Source of the DNA: Liopterus haemorrhoidalis
Taxonomy: Eukaryota; Arthropoda; Insecta; Coleoptera; Dytiscidae
Reading direction: 5' to 3'
NCBI GenBank assembly: GCA_963971575.1
Contig: OZ020623.1
Location: 18,230,980 to 18,294,979, forward strand
Length of the DNA: 64,000 bases
The notes under the pieces were generated by a model that was given only the letters and a program-made list of their open reading frames with translations, had not been told where the DNA came from and ran no database searches. Below, piece by piece: positions 18,571 through 30,376 of this stretch. Each line of letters opens with the position of its first letter. The first letter of the stretch is position 1. The translations under genes were made by a program, and so were the position numbers.

Positions 18571-20225
18571 TCGATTGTTTCCTTGATTTCTTGATTATTT
18601 TTTTCAATCTCTTCCCTGACTTCTCTTATTATCTTCTGCATCATCTCTGCTATAGCTTCCATATCTTTGTGTTCTTCCCTCTCTTTTCTTTTCCTACTTT
18701 GTGTCTGTTCTTCCTTCTTAATCTTGCGAAATATTTGTAAGTCACCTTATACTCTGGCTTCTCTCTCCAGTGTTATCTGAGATTGCCTGCCCCTGACTTC
18801 CAGCAACTATTTTTTCTACTGTGTTTTGCGGATTGCTTATTATCTTTGTATCTCTAGCTGGTGGTTGTCTGAGCTAAAGTGTGCTTGTGCTTCACCAACT
18901 CCTCACTAGGTGTCACTAGTTGTATCCACATCTATCGCTGATTTTGTTAAATTTGGATATTTTGAATTAACCTAGGGCTCTCAGATTGTCGACAGAGCAA
19001 ACCTGGACGGAGTGACAGGGTGAGGGGGACTTTTGATGCTAAACGCCAAAAATTTTAACTAATCGGGAGGGATTAAGTAGATTTTATGTTACAATTATTA
19101 TTGTTGCTTTATTAATAACACAAAAATTACAATTACAAATAATTATCAACAGAAATAAAAATAAATTCCTATACAATTACAATAAATAATTAATAAATTA
19201 TTACAATAAATCAGTGCTTTTTATTTAAAAAAATTAAATTCATTTGTTTTCGTATGTTGTCACATATAAAAACAAATGATTTTAACTTGAGTTAGAGAAA
19301 ACTCTTACGTTAACAACCCGACATAAGTGAATGATAATTATTTGGGATGCCAAAACAAATTTTATGTTAAAATATTTTTTCGTTAATTTTAATTCGAATG
19401 CCTAATACAACTATTTGGGTTTCCAAATATGTGCAGTATTTTTTTTATATAGCATGGTTCATTAATATTTTGAAAATTGTGCCTATGGCTTCCAATGGTT
19501 GTTTAAGCCATACTGATTTCGTATACATTTATACACACAATTAAATTATAATTTCAACACTTCCCACTGGTTATTAAATTTACGCTTTTAAAAATAAATG
19601 CAACATTTGCCAAATTATAACTAGAATTTTTACAAAATAAAAATGCAAAAAAAAACAAAAAATAAAATTGACAAGAATCGAACAGTAGTTTGCAACTTAG
19701 GAAGCAAGAACCTTACCACTGGACTACGGACGTTTGCTTGTTAGTGTGTTAAATAGCGAATTAAATATTTTACATATTTTAGTTAAAAACACAAAAAATG
19801 CGTTATTTTCCGAAAATATAATCTGATCAAAAATTCCTGTTGTACTATTCCGGTTCACACCAATGTATATTACTTAGAATTTTTTCAGATTTTTAGTTTA
19901 AACCATTTTGCAAAAATAAAATGTTGATCAATAATCCACTAACTAAGGGCTTTCATTTGATACCCTACACAGAATTGTAAAAATATATATATTTTTTTTT
20001 TCGATGAGCACATATTTGTTTATATTTTTAGAGGGATATGTTTTTTAGAGGTTTTAGTATCTTTCCTATGTGCGGGTCAAAGAGTTGTATTAGCATGCCA
20101 AATTTCAACTCTCTAGGTTTAGCCGTTTGGCTACAATTTTTACCGAACAGACAGATAGACAGACAGACGACAAAATTATAAGTGTTGACAGACGGTATAA
20201 GGGTTGTTTGGTCATACCCAGTACA
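18571..20225 (-). repeat. Right arm of the inverted repeat, main piece
   Basis: Reverse complement of the left arm: the coiled-coil stretch (18,571-18,740), the 5' leader (18,740-19,090, with CTGTCGACAATC-like and CCCTCCCGATTAGTT landmarks), the A/T-rich linker (19,090-19,250) and copy 3 of the tRNA-module repeat (19,300-20,225). The 75-codon plus-strand frame here is a shadow. Confidence 0.8.
19668..19735 (-). other. tRNA-like module, type 1, second copy
   Basis: Reverse complement of the 14,752-14,815 module: box A TAGTCCAGTGGT and box B GTTCGATTC are preserved, as is the anticodon-arm-like middle TTCTTGCTTCCTAAGTTGCA with one change. Confidence 0.6.
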
Positions 20226-20227
20226 AA

Positions 20228-20596
20228 CAAGTGCAAACCGCACGACTTAATGCGTTCGGCCACTCCGTTGGCTGAATATCCAGATCTTAACTTATATGAA
20301 ATTTAAAATATTTAGGTTACAAGTTCATAGCAAATTCTTGTTCAATAGTTCATAAAAAAAATTTCAAATTAATTTTAATAGTTTTAAGTACCCTTCGAAA
20401 ATAGGTGTCTGTATGACGTTCCGGTGCGTTCTATGACAAAAAAGCACTCTAATAAATTATTTCAAAATAAAATCCATACAAAAGCATTTTATAAATACTT
20501 TTGGTTGGATTTAACTGTTTTTATAATTCATCTTTTTTTTAAAACATAGTCATACATTTCATTACAACTCAAATCAAAATTTATATATAGAATAGC
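20228..20596. other. AT-rich stretch beyond the inverted repeat; contains host hAT 3' end
   Basis: At 20,228-20,277 the minus strand reads AACGGAGTGGCCGAACGCAT followed by TAAGTCGTGCGG. This is box A-like in the style of a class II tRNA, possibly a further tRNA-derived scrap, but no box B is found. From about 20,590 down to 20,530 the minus strand carries the last codons of the hAT transposase described at 22.1-22.45 kb. The rest is unassigned. Confidence 0.4.
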
Positions 20597-20795
20597 CTCT
20601 ACAGCAGCGTTTCCCAACCTTTTTTCATGGCGGACCGGTAAACGACCTAGAAAAATTTCGCGGACCGGCAAATTTAGAAAGTAAAATTTATCGTAATAGT
20701 TTTATATTTTTTATTACACCGATTACAACGATTCTTTTTAACCATTTGAAGACTAAAGGTAATAAAAGTACCATTAACATCATGTTTTTGAAATA

Positions 20796-21992
20796 CAGGC
20801 TATTCCAAAGGTTTAGGTGGAACTAAATGAAAATTTCGTTCTTTTAGGTTGTCACGAGAACAATTTAGGCCTCAGTGGCCCGTGATTAAAACCATGGGAG
20901 CTACTGACGGGGACGCCCTGTATTCGGACCGGCTCACCTTATAAACAGGTCGAGGTCCGAAACGCGAGACAGATGCCCTAAGCCCGATGCTTTCTCGGGC
21001 GTTTTTGAGGGGAGATGGCAGCGGAAACTGGCCCTTCAGACCTGGGAGTCCAGACTCAAGAAGAAAGAACATGATCCTGGTCAGACAGATGCAGAGTAGG
21101 AAGAAACAGGAGCTGAGACACAGGTCGGAGTTTCAAGCCGCCGTTTCACCGGCGGGGCTGCCTGCGGAAGGCCACGACAGCTCAAAGGTCGGGTTATAGA
21201 CACCTGCATACGGAGAGTGTGGGTACGCCATTTAGTCACCTAGCGAAGCCTCGGGGATCCGTGCGTAAAACCACGCGAGTCCTTGACGGGTACGCTTTGT
21301 ATACGGACCGGATAATCTGGTAAACAGATCAAAGTCCGAAAACACGAGACGGACGCCTACAGCTGGACACCTGAAGTTAGCACGCCCTAAGGGAGTTTTG
21401 GCGGGGAGGACTCGACAGACCTTGTACTCAGCTGGGAACATGGGAACACTCAGGAAGACCCAAGAGAGAAGGCAAGAAGATCTAGCCAACCTGCCATGAA
21501 GAATAGTCAACTACGACAGTTTCGTGGCAGGGTTGAGGCAAGCAGGGTTTTTAGTCGGTATGCCACTTTGTGGAGAGTCCGCCACCACCTGAATATGGTG
21601 TCTATAAAAGATTTCCCCTGGATAAAAAAAAAAAAAGGTTGTCACGAGAAGGGCCCTTGTTTGGGTGATTTCATATTTGACGTTAGTACGTGAAAATTTA
21701 AAATGCCGACAGTGAAACTATGGAAACGAATGACCGTTATTAAAAATTATAAGACATTTTGATGTATCTTGAAGACAAAAAAAGAATAAATAAACGGGAA
21801 ATTTTTATTGAGAATGACAAAAAATTATAATGCAATGAAATGAACACTTTATAATGACAATCAATTTAATCTAGAATTTGCAATGTGAGTATGAGTTACA
21901 AAGTTTAAACAAAATAACCAAAAGTCCGAATTAATAAATAAAAATTATTAGATTTCAAAATCTAGTTCCGCCTAAATGTTTGGAATAGCCTA
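20796..21992. mobile_element. TA-flanked MITE nested in the hAT element
   Basis: The left end CAGGCTATTCCAAAGGTTTA and the reverse-complemented right end TAGGCTATTCCAAACATTTA continue as matching arms for about 42 bp (GGTGGAACTA against GGCGGAACTA). TA is found outside both (20,794-20,795 and 21,993-21,994). Its interior holds the poly-A retroposon. Confidence 0.78.
20861..21635 (+). mobile_element. Poly-A retroposon with perfect 15-bp TSD (LINE 3' end or SINE)
   Basis: AGGTTGTCACGAGAA occurs at 20,846-20,860 and again at 21,636-21,650. Between them are 775 bp ending in CCCCTGGAT and a poly-A run, the mark of target-primed reverse transcription. It is far GC-richer than its surroundings. The end resembles R1-clade LINE 3' regions (GTTTTTAGTCGGTATGCCA and a CCTGAATATGGTGTCTATAA stretch). 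Its body holds two diverged copies of a ~370-bp unit (20,870-21,235 and 21,245-21,500; shared: ATTCGGACCGG or ATACGGACCGG, ACAGRTC, GTCCGAAA). Perfect target repeats make it the youngest insertion in the nest. Overlapping short frames show no recognised domain. Confidence 0.85.
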
Positions 21993-22449
21993 TATGTATC
22001 GTTTATTGTGGAAAGTAATTATTATTGTATTTTATAAATTAAAAAATTTGTTGTTTTATAAACTTGCACAGAAAAATAATTCTGGGGACCCGCAAAAAAA
22101 TATCGGGGATCGGAAAACACTGCTCTACAGTGTCGTATGATCGCGAATTACGCTCGTCGGTCCACTGAATTTCCATCAGCGAGAAAATACGTTCGACGTT
22201 TGCATTGTGGCCTGGAATAGAAAAAACATTTTCACAAATTTTTAGAATATCTAAATACTGTTCGGTTAATTCCTTATCCAACTTGGATAAAACTGTTATC
22301 CAATTTTCTGAAGCGGATTTAGACTTCCAGTCTTTGTTGTCTGCAATTTCTAGTTCAACAATTTTTCACACCGTTGATATTTGGTTGAACAAATAACTTT
22401 CTTTTATTTCAATACTCTTACTGTTAAAGTAATCTAATGTTTGTTGCAC

Positions 22450-22670
22450 ATTGTGCATTCAATTTATTTTTAACTATCCATGAAAATATTAAAAAATGTT
22501 CTAGAGGTTTTATCCACTTATTTAAATATTAAATAAACGTTTCGTAGAAATTCATAACTTCCATTTTAAAATTATTAAATTCATTCATAAATATATATTT
22601 TTTTGTTTTTCGGGCCGAATTGATGAATTCTGCCTAACAAATTCAGTTCTTGAATCTAAAAACTTCTAAC
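22450..22670. other. AT-rich junction before the satellite array
   Basis: No feature recognised apart from A/T-rich sequence. Satellite similarity starts at about 22,670 with TAAAGTTTTTAAGTAAAACG. Confidence 0.5.
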
Positions 22671-23640
22671 TAGTAAAGTTTTTAAGTAAAACGTTATTTT
22701 TGAAAATTTAACTATTTCGTTGTCAATAACATCGTAATTCTTCCTCAGGAACCCAAATAAGTGCTATGTACTTCTAAAATATGTTGCGCGCAACAAGTTT
22801 TTAAGAAAACGTGAATTTTGAAAATACAACTATTTCGTTGCAATTTTATGTCAATAGCATCATAATTCTTCGTCAGAAACCAAAATAAGTGCTATGTACT
22901 TCTAAAGCATATTGCGCTTAACAATTTTTTAAGTAAAACGTGAATTTTGAAAATTCAACTATTTCGTTGCTGTTTTATGTCAATAACAACATAATTCTTC
23001 GGCAGAAACCAAAATAGTACTTCTAAAACATGTTGCACGTAACAAGTTTTTAAGTAAAACGTGAATATTAAAAATTCAACTATTTCGTTGCTATTTTATG
23101 TCAATAACATAATTCTTCGTCAGAAACCAAAATAAGTGCTATGTACTTCTAAAACATGTTACAAGTAACAAGTTTTCAAGTAAAACGTGAATTTTGAAAA
23201 TTCAACTATTTCGTTGCTATTTTATGTCAATAACATCATAATTCTTCGTCAGAAACCAAAATAAGTGCTGTGTAATTTTAAAACATGTTGCGCTTAACAA
23301 GTTTTTAAGTAAAACGTGAATTTTGAAAATTAAACTATTTCGTTGCTATTTTATGTCAAAAATATCATAATTCTTCGTCAGAAACCAAAACAATTGCTGT
23401 GTACTTCTAAAACATGTTGCGCTTAACAAGTTTTGAAGTAAAACGTGAATTTTGGAAATTCAACTATTTTGTAGCTATTTTATGTCAATAACATCATAAT
23501 TCCTAGTCAAAACCAAAATAAGTGCTATGTAATACTAAAACATAATGCGCTTAACAAGTTTTCAAGTAAAACGTGAATTTTGAAAATTCAACTATTTCGT
23601 TGCTATTTTGAGTCAATAACATCATAATTCTTCATCAGAA
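22670..23640. repeat. Satellite block A: degenerate edge monomers
   Basis: Monomers carry GTGCTATGTA (not GTGTTATGTA), TTTTATGTCAATAACAT and AAAACGTGAATTTTGAAAA. The first is missing about 15 bp around TTTCGTTGTCAATAAC. No higher-order repeat is seen. Confidence 0.8.
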
Positions 23641-25542
23641 ACCAAAATAAGTGTTATGTACTTCTAAAACATGTTGCGCTTAACAAGTTTTCATGTAAAA
23701 CGTGTATTTTAAAAATTCAACTATTTCGTTGCTATTTTCTGTCAATAACATCATATTTCTTCGTCAGAAACCAAAATAAGTGTTATGTACTTCTAAAGAA
23801 TGTTGCACTTAACAAGTTTTCATATAAAACGTGTATCTTAAAAATTCAAATATTTCGTTGCTATTTTCTGTCAATAACATCATATTTCTTCGTCGGAAAT
23901 CAAAATAAGTGTTATGTACTTCTAAAACATGTTACGCTTAACAAGTTTTCATGTAAAACGTGTATTTTAAAAATTCAACTATTTCGTTGCTATTTTTTGT
24001 CAATAACATCATATTTCTTCGTCCGTAACCAAAATAAGTGTTATGTACTACTAAAACAGGTTGCGCTTAACAAGTTTTCATGTAAATCGTGTATTTTGAA
24101 AATTCAAATATTTCGTTGCTATTTTCTGTCAATAACATAATATTTTTTCGTCCGAAACCAAAATAAGTGTTATGTACTTCTAAAACATGTTGCGCTTAAC
24201 AAGTTTTCATGTAAAACGTGTATTTTGAAAATTCAAATATTTCGTTGCTATTTTCTGTCAATAACATCATATTTCTTAGTCCGAAACCAAATAAGTGTTA
24301 TGTACTTCTAAAACATGTTGCGCATAACAAGTTTTCATGTAAAGGGTGTATTTTGAAAATTCAAATATTTCGTTGCTATTTTCTGTCAATAACATCATAT
24401 TTCTTAATCCGAAACCAAAATAAGTGTTATGTACTTCTAAAACATGCTGCACTTAACCAGTTTTCAAGTAAAACGTGAATTTTGAAAATTCAACTATTTC
24501 GTTGCTATTTTGTGTCAATAACATAATAATCCTTCGTCAGAAACCAAAATAAGTGCTATGTACTACTAAAACATGTTGCGCTTAACAAGTTTTCAAGTAA
24601 AACGTGAAGTTTCAAAATTCAACTATTTCGTTGCTTTTTTCTGTCAATTACATCATATTTATTCGTCAGAAACCAAAATAAGTGTTATGTACTTCCAAAA
24701 CATGTTGCGCTTAACAAGTTTTCATGTAGAACGTGTATTTTGAAAATTCAACTATTTCGTTGCTATTTTCTGTCAATAACATCATATTTCTTCGTCCGAA
24801 ACCAAAATAAGTGTTATGTTCTTCTAAAACATGCTGCACTTAACAAGCTTTCAAGTAAAACGTGAATTTTGAAAATTCAAATATTTCGTTGCTATTTTCT
24901 GTCAAAAATATCATATTTCTTCGTCCGAAACCAATATAAGTATTATGTACTTCCAAAACTGGTTGCGCTTAACAAGTTTTCATGTAAAACGTGTATTTTG
25001 AAAATTGAACTATTTCGTTGCGTTTATTTAGTTTTCATGTAAAACGTGTATTTTGAAATTTCAAATATTTCGCTGCTATTTTCTGTCAATAACATCATAT
25101 TTATTCGTCCGAAACCAATATAAGTGTTATGTACTTCTAAAACATGTTGCACTTAACAAGTTTTCATGTAAAACGTGTAGTTTGAAAATTCAACTATTTC
25201 GTTGCTTTTTTCTGTCAATAACATCATATTCCTTCGTCAGAAACCAAAATAAGTGTTATGTACTTCTAAAGAATGTTGCACTTAACAAGTTTTCATATAA
25301 AACGTGTATCTTGAAAATTCAAATATTTCGTTGCTATTTTCTGTCAATAACATCATATTTCTTCGTCAGAAACCAAAATAAGTGTTATGTACTTCTAAAA
25401 CAAGTTGCACTTAACAAGTTTTCATGTAAAACGTGTAGTTTGAAAATTCAACTATTTCGTTGCTATTTTCTGTCAATAACATCATATTTCTTCGTCCGAA
25501 ACCAAAATAAGTGTTATGTACTTCTAAAACATGTTGCGCTTA

Positions 25543-27959
25543 ACAAGTTTTCATGTAAACCGTGTATTTTGAAAATTCAACTACTTCGTTGATTTTTTTC
25601 TGTCAATAACATCATATTTCTTCTTCCGAAACCAAAATAAGTGTTATGTACTTCCAAAACATGTTGCGCTTAACAAGTTTTCATGTAAAACGTGTATTTG
25701 GAAAATTCAAATATTTCGTTGTTATTTTCTGTCAATAACATCATATTTCTTCGTCAGAAACCAAAATAAGTGTTATGTACTTCTAAAACATGTTGCGCTT
25801 AACAAGTTTTCATGTAAAACGTGTATTTTGAAAATTCAACTATTTCGTTGCTATTTTGTATCTATAACATCATATTTCTTCGTCCAAAACCAAAATAAGT
25901 GTTATGTACTTCTAAAACATGTTGCGCTTAACAGGTTGTCATGTAAAACGTGTATTTTGAAAATTCAACTATTTCGTTGCTATTTTCTGTCAATAACATC
26001 ATATTTCTTCGTCAGAAACCAAAATAAGTGTTATGTACTTTTAAAACATGTTGCGCTTAACAAGTTTTCATGTAAAACGTGTATTTTGAAAACTCAAATA
26101 TTTCATTGCTATTTTTTGTCAATAACATCATATTTCTTCGTCCGAAACCAAAATAAGTGTTATGTACTACTTAAACATGTTCCGCTTAACTAATTTTCAA
26201 GTAAAACGCGAATTTTGAAAATGCAACTATTTCGTTGCTATTTTCTGTCAATAACATCATATTTCTTCGTCCGAAACCAAAATAAGTGTGATGTACTTCT
26301 AAAACATGTTGCGCTTAACAAGTTTTCATATAAAACGTGTATCTTGAAAATTCAAATATTTCGTTGCTATTTTCTGTCAATAACATCATATTTCTTCGTC
26401 AGAAACCAAAATAAGTGTTATGTACTTCCAAAACATGTTGCGCTTAACAAGTTTTCATGTATAACGTGTATTTTGAAAATTCAAATATTTCGTTGCTATT
26501 TTCTGTCAATAACATCATATTTCTTCGTCCGAAACCAAAATAAGCGTTATGTACTTCTAAAACAAGTTGCACTTAACAAGTTTTCATGTAAAACGTGTAG
26601 TTTGAAAATTCAACTATTTCGTTGCTATTTTCTGTCAATAACATCATATTTCTTCGTCCGAAACCAAAATAAGTGTTATGTACTTCTAGAACATGTTGCG
26701 CTTAACAAGTTTTCATGTAAAACGTGTATTTTGAAAATTCAACTATTTCGTTGCTATTTTGTGTCTATTACATCATATTTCTTCGTCCAAAACCAAAATA
26801 AGTGTTATGTACTTCTAAAACATGTTGCGCTTAACAGGTTTTCATATAAAACGTGTATCTTGATAATTCAAATATTTCGTTGCTATTTTCTCTCAATAAC
26901 ATCATATTTCTTCGTCCTAAACCAAAAAAAAGTGTTATGCACTTCTAAAACATGTTGCGCTTAACAAATTTTCATGTAAAACGTGTATTTTAAAAATTCA
27001 ACTATTTCGTTGCTATTTTCTGTCAATAACATCATATTTCTTCGTCCGAAACCAAAATAAGTGTTATGTACTTCTAAAACATGTTGCGCTTAACAAGTTT
27101 TCATGTAAAACGTGTATTTTCAAAATTCAACTATTTCGTTGCTATTTTGTATCTATAACATCATATTTCTTCGTCCAAAACCAAAATAAGTGTTATGTAC
27201 TTCTAAAACATGTTGCGCTTAACAGGTTTTCATGTAAAACGTGTATTTTGAAAATTCAACTATTTCGTTGCTTTTTTCTGTCAATAACATCATATTTCTT
27301 CGTCAGAAACCAAAATAAGTGTTATGTACTTTTAAAATATGTTGCGCTTAACAAGTTTTCATGTAAAACATGTATTTTGAAAACTCAAATATTTCATTGC
27401 TATTTTCTGTCAATAACATCATATTTCTTCGTCCGAAACCAAAATAAGTGTGATGTACTTCTAAAACATGTTGCGCTTAACAAGATTTCATGTAAAACGT
27501 GTATTTTGAAAATTCAACTATTTCGTTGCGTTTTTCTGTCAATAACATCATTTTTCTTCGTCCGAAACCAAAATAAGTGTTATTTACTTCTAAAACATGT
27601 TGCTAAGCGCAACTATTTCGTTGCTATTTTATGTCAATAACATCATAATTCTTCGTCCGAAACCAAAATAAGTGTTATGTACTTCTAAAACATGTTGCGC
27701 TTAACAAGTTTTCATGTAAAACGTGTATTTGGAAAATTCAAATATTTCGTTGTTATTTTCTGTCAATAACATCATATTTCTTCGTCCGAAACCAAAATAA
27801 GTGTTATGTACTTCTAAAACATGTTGCGCTTAACAAGTTTTCAAGTGAAACGTGTATTTTGAAAATTCAAATATTTCGTTGCTATTTTCTGTCAATTACA
27901 TTATTTCTTCGTCAGAAACCAAAATAAGTGTTATGTACTTCCAAAACATGTTGCGTTTA
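25543..27959. repeat. 2417-bp higher-order repeat, copy 1
   Basis: Nineteen monomers, one of them shortened by 34 bp. Copy 2 follows directly at 27,960-30,376 with only scattered differences; for example the monomer variant ACTACTTCGTTGATTTTTTT is at 25,579 and again 2417 bp later. Confidence 0.88.
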
Positions 27960-30376
27960 ACAAGTTTTCATGTAAACCGTGTATTTTGAAAATTCAACTA
28001 CTTCGTTGATTTTTTTCTGTCAATAACATCATATTTCTTCTTCCGAAACCAAAATAAGTGTTATGTACTTCCAAAACATGTTGCGCTTAACAAGTTTTCA
28101 TGTAAAACGTGTATTTGGAAAATTCAAATATTTCGTTGTTATTTTCTGTCAATAACATCATATTTCTTCGTCAGAAACCAAAATAAGTGTTATGTACTTC
28201 TAAAACATGTTGCGCTTAACAAGTTTTCATGTAAAACGTGTATTTTGAAAATTCAACTATTTCGTTGCTATTTTGTATCTATAACATCATATTTCTTCGT
28301 CCAAAACCAAAATAAGTGTTATGTACTTCTAAAACATGTTGCGCTTAACAGGTTGTCATGTAAAACGTGTATTTTGAAAATTCAACTATTTCGTTGCTAT
28401 TTTCTGTCAATAACATCATATTTCTTCGTCAGAAACCAAAATAAGTGTTATGTACTTTTAAAACATGTTGCGCTTAACAAGTTTTCATGTAAAACGTGTA
28501 TTTTGAAAACTCAAATATTTCATTGCTATTTTTTGTCAATAACATCATATTTCTTCGTCCGAAACCAAAATAAGTGTTATGTACTACTTAAACATGTTCC
28601 GCTTAACTAATTTTCAAGTAAAACGCGAATTTTGAAAATGCAACTATTTCGTTGCTATTTTCTGTCAATAACATCATATTTCTTCGTCCGAAACCAAAAT
28701 AAGTGTGATGTACTTCTAAAACATGTTGCGCTTAACAAGTTTTCATATAAAACGTGTATCTTGAAAATTCAAATATTTCGTTGCTATTTTCTGTCAATAA
28801 CATCATATTTCTTCGTCAGAAACCAAAATAAGTGTTATGTACTTCCAAAACATGTTGCGCTTAACAAGTTTTCATGTATAACGTGTATTTTGAAAATTCA
28901 AATATTTCGTTGCTATTTTCTGTCAATAACATCATATTTCTTCGTCCGAAACCAAAATAAGCGTTATGTACTTCTAAAACAAGTTGCACTTAACAAGTTT
29001 TCATGTAAAACGTGTAGTTTGAAAATTCAACTATTTCGTTGCTATTTTCTGTCAATAACATCATATTTCTTCGTCCGAAACCAAAATAAGTGTTATGTAC
29101 TTCTAGAACATGTTGCGCTTAACAAGTTTTCATGTAAAACGTGTATTTTGAAAATTCAACTATTTCGTTGCTATTTTGTGTCTATTACATCATATTTCTT
29201 CGTCCAAAACCAAAATAAGTGTTATGTACTTCTAAAACATGTTGCGCTTAACAGGTTTTCATATAAAACGTGTATCTTGATAATTCAAATATTTCGTTGC
29301 TATTTTCTCTCAATAACATCATATTTCTTCGTCCTAAACCAAAAAAAAGTGTTATGTACTTCTAAAACATGTTGCGCTTAACAAATTTTCATGTAAAACG
29401 TGTATTTTAAAAATTCAACTATTTCGTTGCTATTTTCTGTCAATAACATCATATTTCTTCGTCCGAAACCAAAATAAGTGTTATGTACTTCTAAAACATG
29501 TTGCGCTTAACAAGTTTTCATGTAAAACGTGTATTTTCAAAATTCAACTATTTCGTTGCTATTTTGTATCTATAACATCATATTTCTTCGTCCAAAACCA
29601 AAATAAGTGTTATGTACTTCTAAAACATGTTGCGCTTAACAGGTTTTCATGTAAAACGTGTATTTTGAAAATTCAACTATTTCGTTGCTTTTTTCTGTCA
29701 ATAACATCATATTTCTTCGTCAGAAACCAAAATAAGTGTTATGTACTTTTAAAATATGTTGCGCTTAACAAGTTTTCATGTAAAACGTGTATTTTGAAAA
29801 CTCAAATATTTCATTGCTATTTTCTGTCAATAACATCATATTTCTTCGTCCGAAACCAAAATAAGTGTGATGTACTTCTAAAACATGTTGCGCTTAACAA
29901 GATTTCATGTAAAACGTGTATTTTGAAAATTCAACTATTTCGTTGCGTTTTTCTGTCAATAACATCATTTTTCTTCGTCCGAAACCAAAATATGTGTTAT
30001 TTACTTCTAAAACATGTTGCTAAGCGCAACTATTTCGTTGCTATTTTATGTCAATAACATCATAATTCTTCGTCCGAAACCAAAATAAGTGTTATGTACT
30101 TCTAAAACATGTTGCGCTTAACAAGTTTTCATGTAAAACGTGTATTTGGAAAATTCAAATATTTCGTTGTTATTTTCTGTCAATAACATCATATTTCTTC
30201 GTCCGAAACCAAAATAAGTGTTATGTACTTCTAAAACATGTTGCGCTTAACAAGTTTTTAAGTGAAACGTGTATTTTGAAAATTCAAATATTTCGTTGCT
30301 TTTTTCTGTCAATTACATTATTTCTTCGTCAGAAACCAAAATAAGTGTTATGTACTTCCAAAACATGTTGCGCTTA
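27960..30376. repeat. 2417-bp higher-order repeat, copy 2
   Basis: Near-identical to 25,543-27,959; the predicted repeat-frame translations agree over hundreds of residues. Divergence increases toward its right end, where the phrase TTTTTAAGTGAAACG replaces TTTTCAAGTGAAACG. Confidence 0.88.

Larger units (their letters stand above)
20605..22122. mobile_element. Non-autonomous hAT element with perfect 8-bp TSD
   Basis: The left end CAGCGTTTCCCAACC and the right end (reverse complement) CAGTGTTTTCCGATCCCC are hAT-type, with GCGGACCGG and GCGGGTCCCC subterminal motifs. CTCTACAG flanks both sides exactly (20,597-20,604 and 22,123-22,130). No transposase is encoded. Removal restores the reading of the surrounding hAT transposase. 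Most of its length is two further insertions. Confidence 0.92.
20530..22450 (-). pseudogene. hAT transposase C-terminus, split by a nested insertion
   Basis: Minus-strand reading from 22,450 gives QQTLDYFNSKSIEIKESYLF, a stop, then WITVLSKLDKELTEQYLDIL, CENVFSIPGHNANVERIFSL and MEIQWTDERNSRSYDTVE. This is the C-terminal dimerisation region of a hAT transposase (NANVERIFSLM is its typical core). The reading breaks at 22,130 and resumes at 20,604 with EAILYINFDLSCNEMYDYVL, the expected tail. The 1518-bp insert and one copy of CTCTACAG fall exactly at the break. One TGA stop precedes the insertion site in reading order, so the gene is dead. The N-terminal part is not in the window: the satellite begins about 220 bp further on. 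Confidence 0.82.

Noticed and set aside
21232..21693. Short frames in the GC-rich retroposon as genes
   Set aside because: Fewer than 100 codons, overlapping on opposite strands, no recognised domain, and inside an element with poly-A tail and target duplication.
25053..30057. Runs of 120-250-codon plus-strand frames in the satellite as a repeat-protein gene family
   Set aside because: They consist only of the 129-bp monomer read as 43 codons, mostly open from TTG- or ATG-like codons created by the repeat, stop at random monomer variants and vanish in the other blocks. No signal peptide, intron or promoter context is seen.
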